Positions 34,165 through 43,100 of a stretch of DNA of 64,000 bases are shown piece by piece. Source of the DNA: Streptomyces spinoverrucosus. GTDB taxonomy: Bacteria; Actinomycetota; Actinomycetes; Streptomycetales; Streptomycetaceae. Within the stretch, counting starts at the first letter, position 1, and each line of letters starts with the position of its first letter. The translations under genes and the position numbers were made by a program. The notes beneath the pieces are model-generated. The model ran no database searches. It saw nothing but the letters and a program-made list of their open reading frames with translations, and was not told the origin of the DNA. The stretch lies in the NCBI RefSeq assembly GCF_006539505.1, contig NZ_BJND01000023.1, positions 1 through 64,000 on the forward strand. The letters run 5' to 3'.

Positions 34165-35394
34165 ATGAACTACCGCAAGGCCGACACCTTGCCCCCGGTC
34201 ACCCTCGACGACGTGCGCGGTGCGCAGAAGATGCTCACCGGCGTCGCACGTGTCACCGCGATGGAGGGCAGCAGATATCTGACCCAGCTGGTGGGCGCCC
34301 CGGTCCACCTCAAGTGCGAGAACCTCCAGCGGACCGGCTCCTTCAAGCTGCGCGGCGCCTACGTCCGGATCGCCGGCCTGCTGCCCGAGGAGCGCGCGGC
34401 CGGCGTGGTCGCCGCGAGCGCCGGCAACCACGCGCAGGGCGTCGCCCTGGCGTCCTCACTGCTCGGCGTCCACTCCACCGTGTTCATGCCGAAGGGCGCC
34501 CCGCTGCCGAAGATCAGTGCGACGCGTGACTACGGCGCCGAGGTGCGCCTGTACGGACAGGTGGTCGACGAGACCCTGGCCGCCGCGCAGGAGTACGCCG
34601 CCGAGACCGGCGCCGTGTTCATCCACCCCTTCGACCACCCGGACATCATCGCCGGTCAGGGCACCGTCGGCCTGGAGATCCTGGAGCAGTGCCCGGAGGT
34701 GCGCACGATCGTCGTCGGCATCGGCGGCGGCGGTCTCGCGGCCGGTATCGCGATCGCGGTGAAGGCGCTGCGGCCCGATGTGCGGATCGTCGGCGTGCAG
34801 GCGGCGGGCTCGGCGGCGTACCCGCCGTCGCTGGCGGCGGGCCGCCCGGTGTCGATCGAGAACCCGGCGACGATGGCCGACGGCATCAAGGTCGGGCGGC
34901 CCGGCGACGTGCCGTTCGCGATCATCGGAGACCTGGTGGACGAGGTCCGTACGGTCAGCGAGGATGAGCTGTCCACCGCGCTGCTGCTCTGCCTGGAGCG
35001 GGCGAAGCTGGTCGTGGAGCCGGCCGGGGCGAGCCCGGTGGCGGCGCTGCTGAGCGATCCCGGGGCCTTCGAGGGTCCGGTCGTGGCGGTGCTGTCCGGC
35101 GGCAACGTGGATCCGGTGCTGATGCAGCGCGTGCTGCGGCACGGCATGGCGGCGCAGGGCCGCTACCTGGCCGTACGGCTGCGGCTGACGGACCGGCCGG
35201 GTGCGCTCGCGACGCTGCTGGGGGTGTTGTCAGTGGTGGACGCTAACGTCCTCGACGTGAGCCATGTACGGACCGACCCACGGCTCGGGCTCACGGAGGC
35301 GGAGGTCGAGCTGCATCTGGAGACGAAGGGCCCGGCGCACTGCGTCGAGGTCGGGGAGGCCCTGCGCAAGGCGGGGTACACCGTCATCGACTGA
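34165..35394 (+). CDS. ilvA: Threonine dehydratase (ammonia-lyase) with C-terminal ACT domain
   Basis: A 409-aa PLP enzyme of the TdcB-like long form. The PLP lysine is in CENLQRTGSFKLRGAYVR; ASAGNHAQGVALA is the Ser/Gly substrate loop; VVGIGGGGLAAGIAIAV is the phosphate-binding Gly loop. The last 75 residues (LAVRLRLTDRPGALATLLGV...LDVSHVRTDPRLGLTEAEVE) are an ACT domain for amino-acid control. It converts threonine to 2-oxobutyrate, feeding isoleucine and propionyl/methylmalonyl units. It is divergent from the MarR gene. No clear ribosome-binding site is visible, so a leaderless start is possible. Confidence 0.94.
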   Translation: MNYRKADTLPPVTLDDVRGAQKMLTGVARVTAMEGSRYLTQLVGAPVHLKCENLQRTGSFKLRGAYVRIAGLLPEERAAGVVAASAGNHAQGVALASSLLGVHSTVFMPKGAPLPKISATRDYGAEVRLYGQVVDETLAAAQEYAAETGAVFIHPFDHPDIIAGQGTVGLEILEQCPEVRTIVVGIGGGGLAAGIAIAVKALRPDVRIVGVQAAGSAAYPPSLAAGRPVSIENPATMADGIKVGRPGDVPFAIIGDLVDEVRTVSEDELSTALLLCLERAKLVVEPAGASPVAALLSDPGAFEGPVVAVLSGGNVDPVLMQRVLRHGMAAQGRYLAVRLRLTDRPGALATLLGVLSVVDANVLDVSHVRTDPRLGLTEAEVELHLETKGPAHCVEVGEALRKAGYTVID

Positions 35395-35488
35395 GCCGCC
35401 GGGGCGGCATACGACCGGCAAAGGCCGAGGTCAGGCCGGAGCCTGGTCAAGATCGTGAACTCTTCGTCGCTCGTTCGGGTAAACCCCG

Positions 35489-35517
35489 TTGAGAGACGCG
35501 ATACATCGCGTTATGGT
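35489..35517 (+). promoter_or_regulatory. ABC exporter promoter with operator in the spacer
   Basis: TTGAGA (35489-35494), a 17-bp spacer and TATGGT (35512-35517) form a strong promoter. The spacer is filled by the palindrome ACGCGAT-AC-ATCGCGT (35496-35511), an ideal place for a TetR- or PadR-type repressor. The gene starts 84 bp downstream. Confidence 0.72.
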
Positions 35518-35601
35518 GTGTCTCGTGGCCCCACCCATCAGGCGGAACGAACCCCACAGACCCAGTTTTTCCGAAGCATCCCCGACGACGTGGAGACTCA
35601 T

Positions 35602-36624
35602 ATGCCAGGCGCCATCTATGCCGAAGGCCTGGTCAAGACCTTCGGTGACGTAAGGGCACTGGACGGCGTCGACCTCGATGTCCCCGAGGGCACGGTCCTC
35701 GGCCTGCTCGGGCCGAACGGCGCGGGCAAGACGACGACGGTCCGCTGTCTGACGACCCTGTTGCGCCCCGACAGCGGCCGTGCCGTCGTCGCGGGCATCG
35801 ACGTACTCGACCATCCCGACCAGGTACGGCGCTCCATCGGCCTGTCCGGCCAGTTCGCCGCCGTCGACGAATACCTCACCGGCCGGGAGAACCTCCAGAT
35901 GGTCGGCCAGCTCTACCAGATGAGCGCGAAGGCCGCGAAGGCCCGCGCGGGCGAGCTGCTCGACCAGTTCAACCTCGCGGACGCCGCCGACCGGCCCGCC
36001 AAGACCTACTCCGGGGGCATGCGCCGTCGGCTCGACCTGGCCGCGGCGCTGGTGGTCTCGCCGCCCGTGATGTTCATGGACGAGCCGACGACCGGCCTCG
36101 ACCCGCGCAACCGCCAGCAGCTGTGGGAGGTCATCAAGCAGCTCGTCTCCGGCGGTACGACGCTCCTGCTGACCACGCAGTATCTGGAAGAGGCCGACCA
36201 CCTCGCGCACGACATCGCGGTGGTCGACCACGGCCGGGTGATCGCCCGTGGCACCTCCGACCAGCTCAAGGCCCGCACCGGCGGCGAGCGCGTCGAGGTC
36301 GTGGTGCACGAGCGCGAGCACATGGCGGCCGCCGCCGAGGTGCTGGCCGGCTTCGGCAAGGGCGACACCACCGTCGAGGAGCACACCCGCAAGCTCACCG
36401 TCCCCGTCACCGGCGGCGCCAAGCTCCTCGCCGAGGTGATCCGCGAGCTGGACGTCCGAGGCATAGAGATCGACGACATCGGCCTGCGCCGCCCGACCCT
36501 CGACGACGTGTTCCTGTCCCTGACGGGACATGCGGCCGAGGTCAAGGACGCGGACGAGGACGACGAGGGCGGTACGTCCGCCGACACCAGGGGCCGCAAG
36601 CGCAAGAAGGAGTCCGTCAAGTGA
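35602..36624 (+). CDS. DrrA-type daunorubicin-resistance-like ABC transporter ATPase
   Basis: A 340-aa ATPase with Walker A GPNGAGKTTT, Q-loop IGLSGQFAAVDEYLTGRENL (the DrrA/NodI-type), signature TYSGGMRRRLDLAAAL, Walker B VMFMDEPTTGLDPRNRQ and a switch in TTQYLEEADHLA. The C-terminal ~90 residues (ERVEVVVHEREHMAAAAEVL...) are the DrrA/DUF4162 extension, and the protein ends in a charged tail (GRKRKKESVK). GGAG lies 6 nt before the ATG. Its stop overlaps the permease start by 4 nt (GTGA). It would power export of a drug or lipid-like compound. Confidence 0.93.
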   Translation: MPGAIYAEGLVKTFGDVRALDGVDLDVPEGTVLGLLGPNGAGKTTTVRCLTTLLRPDSGRAVVAGIDVLDHPDQVRRSIGLSGQFAAVDEYLTGRENLQMVGQLYQMSAKAAKARAGELLDQFNLADAADRPAKTYSGGMRRRLDLAAALVVSPPVMFMDEPTTGLDPRNRQQLWEVIKQLVSGGTTLLLTTQYLEEADHLAHDIAVVDHGRVIARGTSDQLKARTGGERVEVVVHEREHMAAAAEVLAGFGKGDTTVEEHTRKLTVPVTGGAKLLAEVIRELDVRGIEIDDIGLRRPTLDDVFLSLTGHAAEVKDADEDDEGGTSADTRGRKRKKESVK

Positions 36625-37466
36625 GTGCCGTCACCGACGCCGCACCCCGGGCCACCCGCCCGCATCCGCTCGGCCAGTCCGTCCGGGACTCCCTGGTCGT
36701 CGCCAAGCGCAACCTGATCCGGATGTCCCGGATCCCCGAGATGATCATTTTCGGGCTGTTCCAGCCCATCATGTTCGTGGTGTTGTTCAGCTATGTGTTC
36801 GGCGGCTCCATGAACATCGGCGGCTCCACGGACTCCGGCGTCTACCGCGAGTTCCTGATGGCGGGCATCTTCGCCCAGACCGTGACCTTCGCCACGGCCG
36901 GCGCGGGCGCGGGCATCGCCGAGGACATGCACAAGGGGCTGGTCGACCGTTTCCGCTCGCTGCCCATGGCCCGCGGGGCGGTGCTGACCGGGCGCACCCT
37001 GGCCGACCTGGTGCAGACGGCGCTCACCCTGCTGGTGCTCGCGATAGTCGCCCTGCTGGTCGGCTGGCGCACCCACACCAACGTCGGCGAGGTGCTCGGC
37101 GCGTTCGGGCTGCTGCTTCTGATGGGATACGCGTTCACCTGGATCGGCGCGCTGATCGGCCTGTCCGTGCGGACGCCCGAGGCGGCCACGTCCGGCGGGC
37201 TGGTCTGGCTCTTCCCGGTCACCTTCGTGTCGAACGCGTTCGTGGACTCCAGCCGGATGACGCCGTGGCTGCGGCACATCGCCGAGTGGAACCCGTTCAG
37301 CGCCACGGTCCAGGCCTGCCGAGAGCTCTTCGGCAACCCCGGAGTCTCCAACTCGGGCGCCTGGCCCATGGAGCACCCGGTCTGGGCGTCACTGATCTAC
37401 TCGGCGCTGATCATCGTGATATTCCGGACCCTGGCGGTGCGGAAGTACCGCTCGGCGACGGCGTGA
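36621..37466 (+). CDS. ABC-2-type (DrrB-like) efflux permease
   Basis: 281 aa with six hydrophobic segments, starting near EMIIFGLFQPIMFVVLFSYV and including MAGIFAQTVTFATAGAGAGI, ALTLLVLAIVALLVGW, LGAFGLLLLMGYAFTWIGAL, GLVWLFPVTFVSNAFV and ASLIYSALIIVIFRTLAV. The conserved VDRFRSLPMARGAVLTGR loop and W-N-P-F-S (AEWNPFSATVQACREL) are DrrB/ABC2 hallmarks. The start GTG 36621 overlaps the ATPase stop as GTGA, with AAGGAG 8 nt upstream, so translation is coupled. A hairpin follows, shared with the convergent greA. Confidence 0.92.
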   Translation: MSAVTDAAPRATRPHPLGQSVRDSLVVAKRNLIRMSRIPEMIIFGLFQPIMFVVLFSYVFGGSMNIGGSTDSGVYREFLMAGIFAQTVTFATAGAGAGIAEDMHKGLVDRFRSLPMARGAVLTGRTLADLVQTALTLLVLAIVALLVGWRTHTNVGEVLGAFGLLLLMGYAFTWIGALIGLSVRTPEAATSGGLVWLFPVTFVSNAFVDSSRMTPWLRHIAEWNPFSATVQACRELFGNPGVSNSGAWPMEHPVWASLIYSALIIVIFRTLAVRKYRSATA

Positions 37467-37510
37467 GGCGCCCGTGCCGGGGCCCGGTGGGCTGACCTGG
37501 GCATGACTAA

Positions 37511-37539
37511 GCCCCCGGCGTCGCGTGGACGCCAGGGGC
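37511..37539. terminator. Hairpin between convergent ABC and greA genes
   Basis: GCCCC-C-GGCGTC - GCGTG - GACGCC-A-GGGGC: stems of 6 and 5 bp with one C/A mismatch. Confidence 0.8.
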
Positions 37540-37617
37540 CTGTCAAGAACGGGCGGACCGAGGTCGGTGCCGCAGCGGCTCACCGCCGGGCCGCGGGGTC
37601 AGCCACGGCTCGCGGGG

Positions 37618-38118
37618 TCAGCCGCTGTACGGCTCGGCCTTCAGGATCTTCACCGAAGCCTTCTTGCCGTTCGGCAGCTCGTACTCCGCGTCCTCGCCGA
37701 CCTTGTGTCCGATCACGCCGGACCCCAGCGGGGACTGCGGCGAGTAGGTCTCAATGTCGGCGCTCGCGTACTCGCGCGAGGCGAGCAGGAACGTCAGCGT
37801 GTCGTCCTCGTCACCGTCGAAGGCGATCGTCACGACCATGCCGGGCGCCACCTCGCCCTCCGCCGATGCCGGCGCCTCGCCGACCTTGGCGTTCTCCAGG
37901 AGCTGGGTCAGCTGGCGCACGCGAAGCTCCTGCTTGCCCTGCTCCTCCTTGGCCGCGTGGTACCCGCCGTTCTCGCGCAGGTCGCCCTCCTCGCGCGCGG
38001 CCGCGATCTTGGCGGCGATCTCCGTGCGCGCAGGACCAGTAAGGTACTCAAGCTCGTCCTTGAGCTTGTTGTACGCCTCCTGGGTCAGCCAGGTGACGTT
38101 CTCGCTGGTCTGGGTCAC
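37618..38118 (-). CDS. greA: Transcription elongation factor GreA
   Basis: A 166-aa protein starting with GTG 38118, GAGGAG 5 nt upstream. The N-terminal coiled coil (WLTQEAYNKLKDELEYLTGP... AREEGDLRENGGYHAAKEEQ) has the acidic tip residues (EEGDLREN) that reach the RNA polymerase active site. The C-terminal FKBP-like domain includes SPLGSGVIGHKVGEDAEYEL. It rescues backtracked RNA polymerase by stimulating transcript cleavage. The length and motifs are canonical. Confidence 0.96.
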   Translation of the reverse strand: MTQTSENVTWLTQEAYNKLKDELEYLTGPARTEIAAKIAAAREEGDLRENGGYHAAKEEQGKQELRVRQLTQLLENAKVGEAPASAEGEVAPGMVVTIAFDGDEDDTLTFLLASREYASADIETYSPQSPLGSGVIGHKVGEDAEYELPNGKKASVKILKAEPYSG

Positions 38119-38286
38119 AGGTGCTCCTCGTCGGTACTGGGAATACAAAGCATCGCCCTACCCAGAAGAATGTTCCTCCATGAGTGGGCGAAACCACGAG
38201 CCTAACAATTCAATGGCGGAAGGGGGAGGACATTAGTGCCCAAAATCACGTCAACGCAGGTCAGGGGCTGCGTATAACGAGTGACG

Positions 38287-38685
38287 TCAGTCAGCGTGAC
38301 AGCCCAGCAGCTCCGCTGTGGTGCCCGGTGCCGTGGTGCGCAGCGTGACCACCTCGGTGATCCGGGTGGCGTCCCCGTCGAAGCGGAAGTCGGCCCGGCC
38401 GACCTCGGCACCGTCGGCCGCCTGGGAGCGGACCGTGCAGTAGCCGGAGGCGCCCGCGTCCTTCTCGACCGCCAGCTTCACCTTCACCGCATCGTCCGAG
38501 AGATCGAAGCTGATCACTTCCGCGCTGATCTTGTTCTGCGCGATGTAGTGATAGGCGAAATAGCCGATCACGGCGATGAGCAGGGCGCCGAGGATCGCGG
38601 CGACGACCTTGAGGGTGCGGTCGGCGCGTTCGTCCGAGGATCGGCCGTAACGGCCCTCGGGCAGTCGCGTGCTCGCCGTGCTCAT
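38287..38685 (-). CDS. DUF4307 membrane protein
   Basis: A 132-aa protein with one membrane segment (VVAAILGALLIAVIGYFAYH) after a polar N-terminus (STRLPEGRYGRSSDERADRT), and an outside beta-rich domain (KISAEVISFDLSDDAVKVKL ... YCTVRSQAADGAEVG... ELLGCHAD) with two cysteines. The R-Y-G-R and A-H-Y segments and the location between greA and mca mark the actinobacterial DUF4307 family. The function is unknown. GAGAGGA lies 5-6 nt before the ATG. Confidence 0.88.
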   Translation of the reverse strand: MSTASTRLPEGRYGRSSDERADRTLKVVAAILGALLIAVIGYFAYHYIAQNKISAEVISFDLSDDAVKVKLAVEKDAGASGYCTVRSQAADGAEVGRADFRFDGDATRITEVVTLRTTAPGTTAELLGCHAD

Positions 38686-38749
38686 GATCGTCCTCTCGGC
38701 CGGAGCGGGATGAAGGTCCCGAAGGGGGCTTCCGGGCCGTACCCCGGAA

Positions 38750-38779
38750 TTAATCGCCCCCCGATTCGGTCACTATAGA
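38750..38779 (+). promoter_or_regulatory. Candidate mca promoter
   Basis: TTAATC (38750-38755), an 18-bp spacer and TATAGA (38774-38779) lie 53 bp upstream of the mca start. The -10 is good and the -35 partial. Confidence 0.45.
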
Positions 38780-38832
38780 AGCCGCCGTTCGCACCCGGTC
38801 ACGCCGGGCGCCGACCAAACGAGGATTGAGTC

Positions 38833-39714
38833 TTGACTGACCACTTGCGACTGATGGCCGTTCACGCGCACCCCGACGACGAGTCGAGCAAGGGCGCGGC
38901 CACCATGGCGAAGTACGTTTCCGAGGGGGTGGACGTGCTGGTGGTGACCTGCACGGGCGGGGAGCGCGGCTCCATCCTCAATCCCAAGCTGCAGGGCGAC
39001 CAGTACATCGAGGAGCACATCCACGAGGTACGCAAGCGAGAGATGGACGAGGCGCGCGAGATCCTCGGCGTCAAGCAGGAGTGGCTCGGCTTCATCGACT
39101 CCGGCCTGCCCGAGGGTGACCCGCTGCCGCCGCTGCCGGAGGGCTGCTTCGCCCTTGAGGACGTCGACAAGGCGGCCGGTGAGCTGGTGAAGAAGATCCG
39201 CTCCTTCCGTCCGCAGGTGATCACCACCTACGACGAGAACGGCGGTTACCCGCACCCCGACCACATCATGACCCACAAGATCACGATGGTGGCGTTCGAG
39301 GGCGCGGCGGACACCGAGAAGTACCCGGAGAGCGAGTACGGAACGGCGTACCAGCCGCTGAAGGTCTACTACAACCAGGGCTTCAACCGGCCGCGCACCG
39401 AGGCGCTGCACCAGGCGATGCTCGACCGCGGCCTGGAGTCCCCCTACGGGGAGTGGCTCAAGCGCTGGGACGACTCCGGCCACAAGGACCGCACGCTCAC
39501 CACGTACGTCCCGTGCGCCGACTTCTTCGAGATCCGCGACAAGGCACTGATCGCGCACGCCACGCAGATCGACCCCGACGGGGGCTGGTTCCGGGTGCCG
39601 ATGGAGCTGCAGAAGGAGGTCTGGCCGACCGAGGAGTACGAGCTCGCGAAGTCCCTTGTGGATACCTCCCTCCCCGAGGACGACCTCTTTGCGGGCATCC
39701 GCGACAATGCCTGA
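38833..39714 (+). CDS. mca: Mycothiol S-conjugate amidase
   Basis: A 293-aa zinc deacetylase of the PIG-L/LmbE family. The zinc motif AVHAHPDDESSKGAATMAKY (His, Asp-Asp) and the second ligand in ENGGYPHPDHIMTH (His) are intact, as is TGGERGSILNP. Mca splits mycothiol-drug conjugates into a mercapturic acid and GlcN-Ins, so it is a detoxification enzyme confined to actinobacteria. The start is TTG, with GAGGATTGAG upstream. The next small membrane protein gene starts 1-8 nt around its stop, so they are coupled. Confidence 0.95.
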   Translation: MTDHLRLMAVHAHPDDESSKGAATMAKYVSEGVDVLVVTCTGGERGSILNPKLQGDQYIEEHIHEVRKREMDEAREILGVKQEWLGFIDSGLPEGDPLPPLPEGCFALEDVDKAAGELVKKIRSFRPQVITTYDENGGYPHPDHIMTHKITMVAFEGAADTEKYPESEYGTAYQPLKVYYNQGFNRPRTEALHQAMLDRGLESPYGEWLKRWDDSGHKDRTLTTYVPCADFFEIRDKALIAHATQIDPDGGWFRVPMELQKEVWPTEEYELAKSLVDTSLPEDDLFAGIRDNA

Positions 39715-39715
39715 C

Positions 39716-39967
39716 ATGAGCGCAAGCGCGAGCCTGGCAATGACCAACCTCGTCACCCTCGCCAAGGAGGTCGACGAGGACAAGGTGACCCCCGGCGTCC
39801 TCGGCTTCATCGTCTTCGCGGTGATGGCCCTGGCCGTCTGGGGCCTGATGAAGTCCATGAACCGGCACATGGGCCGAGTCGACTTCAAGGAGGCCCCGGA
39901 CCCGGCGGAGGCCTCCGGCAAGGACACCGCGGAGACGGGCACCTCGGGGAAGGCCTCACAGGGCTGA
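39716..39967 (+). CDS. Small single-pass membrane protein downstream of mca
   Basis: 83 aa: MSASASLAMTNLVTLAKEVD, then a membrane segment (VLGFIVFAVMALAVWGLM) and a cytoplasmic tail (KSMNRHMGRVDF, then acidic and Ser/Thr-rich). ATG 39716 begins 1 nt after the mca stop; an in-frame ATG at 39707 overlaps mca and is an alternative. It is conserved beside mca in Streptomyces (from memory). Function unknown. Confidence 0.78.
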   Translation: MSASASLAMTNLVTLAKEVDEDKVTPGVLGFIVFAVMALAVWGLMKSMNRHMGRVDFKEAPDPAEASGKDTAETGTSGKASQG

Positions 39968-40013
39968 GCCATCCCGCGCGGTCTGCGGGCGCAGCTGATC
40001 GCAGCGTGCGCCC

Positions 40014-40080
40014 GCCGACCCGCCGGTCATCGTGGCCTGCCGACCCCGCCCGACCGGCCGACCCGCCGGTCATCGTGGCC
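40014..40080. repeat. 24-bp direct repeat pair
   Basis: A 24-bp sequence starting GCCGACCCGCCGGTCATCG occurs at 40014-40037 and again, identical, at 40057-40080 in the short gap between the small membrane protein gene and the STAND ATPase gene. Confidence 0.75.
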
Positions 40081-40125
40081 CGGCGGCCGGTCCGTGTGGC
40101 GTCCGCCACTCAAGACGCCGCCGCC

Positions 40126-43100
40126 TCAGGACACCGCCGCGACCGGCACCCCCATGACCTCCCGGGCATGCCGTCTGGGCACCATGCCCAGGCGCCAGGC
40201 CTGCCACCCGGCCTCCAGTTCCACGCCCCGCTCCAGCAGCAGCTGGTAAGCCTCCACGTAATCGTCGAGCTTCTCGTCCCGCGCGGTGTGCCCGGCCCGG
40301 GCCAGCTGGGCCAGCTCCTCCTGCGCCACCGCCGTACCGACCTCCGCGCCCCCCGGAGAGGCATACGGCAGCAGCGTGCAGCGCAGGAAGCGAGCCCAGT
40401 CCTCGCCGCGGCGGTCGCCGTACGACGCGAAGAGGCCGACTGCCTCGTCGCACAGCGCCAGCGCGGCCGCCGTACGGGCGTTGCCCGCATCCACCACCGC
40501 CAGCTCCAGGCACGTCCACGCCTCCCCGTGCGCGACCCCGATGCGCTGGAAGTCGGCGCGGGCGTCGACCAGCAGCTGGCGGGCGAAACCGGAGTTGCGC
40601 AGGGAGCCCGTCTGGGCCGCGCGCTGGTCTCTCGTCGCCCGCGCCGAATGGTGCCGCGCGCAGGCCAGGCCGTACACATCGCGCATCCGCGAGAACATCG
40701 TCCGTGACCGCTCCAGTTCCCGGACCGCCTGATCCAGGTTGCCGGACTCCTCCAGCGCCTGGCCCAGGTAGTACAGCGTCCACGCCTCGCCCCGCGCGTC
40801 CTCGTTGTCGCGGTGCCGGGCCGCCGCCAGGCGCAGCTCCTCCAGGGCCGGAAGCGCGTCGCCCGCGACCAGCCGGGCCCGGGCCAACTGGGTCAGGGCC
40901 CACGCCTGCCCACGGGCGTCGCGCGTACGGCCGTACAACTCAAGGGCCCTGCGCAGCTCGGTCTCCGCGCGGGGGACGTCGCCGAGGCGCAGGTACAGCT
41001 GGCCGAGCTGGAAGTGCGCCCAGGCCTCGCCGTGCAGGGACTCGCCGGCGCGGTGCAGTTCCAGGGAGCGGTTCAGCAGGTCCAGGGCCTCGGCGAGGTG
41101 GGCGCGGTCGCGTTCCACCGCCGCCAGCGCGTGCATCGTCCAGGCCCGGTCCGTGGCCAGCGACGGCGCGGCCTGCATGTCCAGCGCCTCGCGCAACCGC
41201 GCCGCCGCCTCCGTCAGACTGCCCTGGTGGTGCAAGGTGATGCCGAGCGAGCACAGGGCCCGCGCCGCGCCCGCGTCGTGATGCGCCTCCCGATACAGGT
41301 CCACTACGGACGTCAGAGTCGTCCGTGCCTTGTCCAGCTCGCCCAGCTGGCGGGCCGCGATGCCCGTGCGCCACTGGACCGAGCGGATCAGCAGGCCCTG
41401 GTCGACGGCCTGGGCGAGTTCGCTGATCTCGCCGAGGCGGTAGAGGTCGCCGCGCAGCAAGCAGTAGTCGCACAGCGCGCCCAGCAGGTTCAGCACCGCC
41501 CCCTGGTTGACGCCCTCCGCGTGCCGCAGCGCGGCCGTGATGAAGCTGGACTCGTCGTCCAGCCAGCGCAGCGCCTCGTCCAGGGACGTGAAGCCGTGCG
41601 GGCCGAAGCGGTCCGAGCGGGTCGACATGTTGCCGTCGACCAGGCGCAGCACCGAGTCGGCGAGGTCGGCGTAGTTCACGATCAGCCGCTCCTGCGCCGC
41701 CGCCCGCTCGCCCGGATCCTCCTCGTCCACCAGCCGGGCGTGCGCGAAGGCGCGGACGAGGTCGTGCAGCCGGTAGCGGTTGCCGCGGACGTGGTCGATC
41801 AGGCCCGCGCGGGACAGCGCGACCAGATGCCGGTTCGCCTCGGCCTGGTCGGTGGCGAGCAGGGACGCGGCGGCGGCGACACCGAGCGAGGCCCGCCCGG
41901 CCAGGGCGAGGCGCCGCAGCAGCCGCCGGGCCGGTTCGCCCTGGTCCGTGTAGCGCAGCCACAGGGCCCGTTCGACCGGCGCCACGGGGCCGTACGCGCC
42001 CAGGTCCGACGCCAGTCGCCGGGGCGAGCGCGGGCCGAGCGAGGAGCCCGCGATGCGCAGCGCCAGCGGCAGACCGCCGCACAACTGCCGGATCCGGTCG
42101 GCGGATTCGGCGTCGTACGGCCCCGTCTCACCCTGCGCCGCCGCGCCCATCAGCTCCTCCGCGCCGGCCGCGTCGAGCGGCTCGACGGGCAGCTGGTGCA
42201 CCCACGCCGGAAGGTCACCGGGCAGGTCGAGCGGCGCCCGGGCGGTGACCAGGACCAGGCTGTCGGACCGCTCGGGGATCAGCGCGCGCACCTGTTCGGG
42301 GTCGGAGGCGTCATCGAGGACGACGGTGACGGGCACGCCGGTCAGATGCTGGTGGTACAGCTCGCTCAGCCGCTTGACCTGCTGGTCCGCCGAGGAACGC
42401 TCCCGGAACAGCAGCTGCTCGCGTGGCGCGCCGAGGCGGTTCAGCAGGTGCAGCAGGGCCTCGCGGGTGGACAGCGGCGGCTCGTCCTGGCTGTCGCCGC
42501 GCAGATCGACGACGCAGGCGCCGCGGAATTGGTCCTTCAGGTCGTGGGTGGCGCGCACCGCGAGGGTGGTACGGCCGCTGCCGGGCGCCCCGTGCAGGAC
42601 GACCACTGTGGGCCGGGTCTGCGTACTGGCGCGCGCCGCCTGCACCCACTGCCGGATCCGCGCCATCTCCTGCCGCCGTCCCGCGAACGGACCCACGGGT
42701 TCCGGAAGTTGACCGAACGACTGCTCCAGCACGCTCCGTCCGCGCGCCGCCCCGCTCTTGTCGGCACCGAGCAGCTTGGGCCCCGGCTTCTTCGGCCCGG
42801 TCGACGCGGCCAGCACCCGCTGCTGGTCGAGGAACGGGCGGATACCGCGTACCTCCAGTGCCGTCAGCCACTGCAACCGCAACTGTTCCGGCCCGCCGGG
42901 CTGCCCCACCGCTCCGGCGCGCTGGTGCGCGGCGGGCAGATGGGAACCGGCCACCTTCACCACGGTCGTCGCCGCGCCCACCACCCCGACGGTCACGCCC
43001 GCGCCGAGCGCGGTCGTCGTCCCCGTACCGAGCGCCAGATCGGCCACCACGGCGGCCACAGCGGCCACACCAGCCACAACCAGCGGCGTCCCGGCACCCT

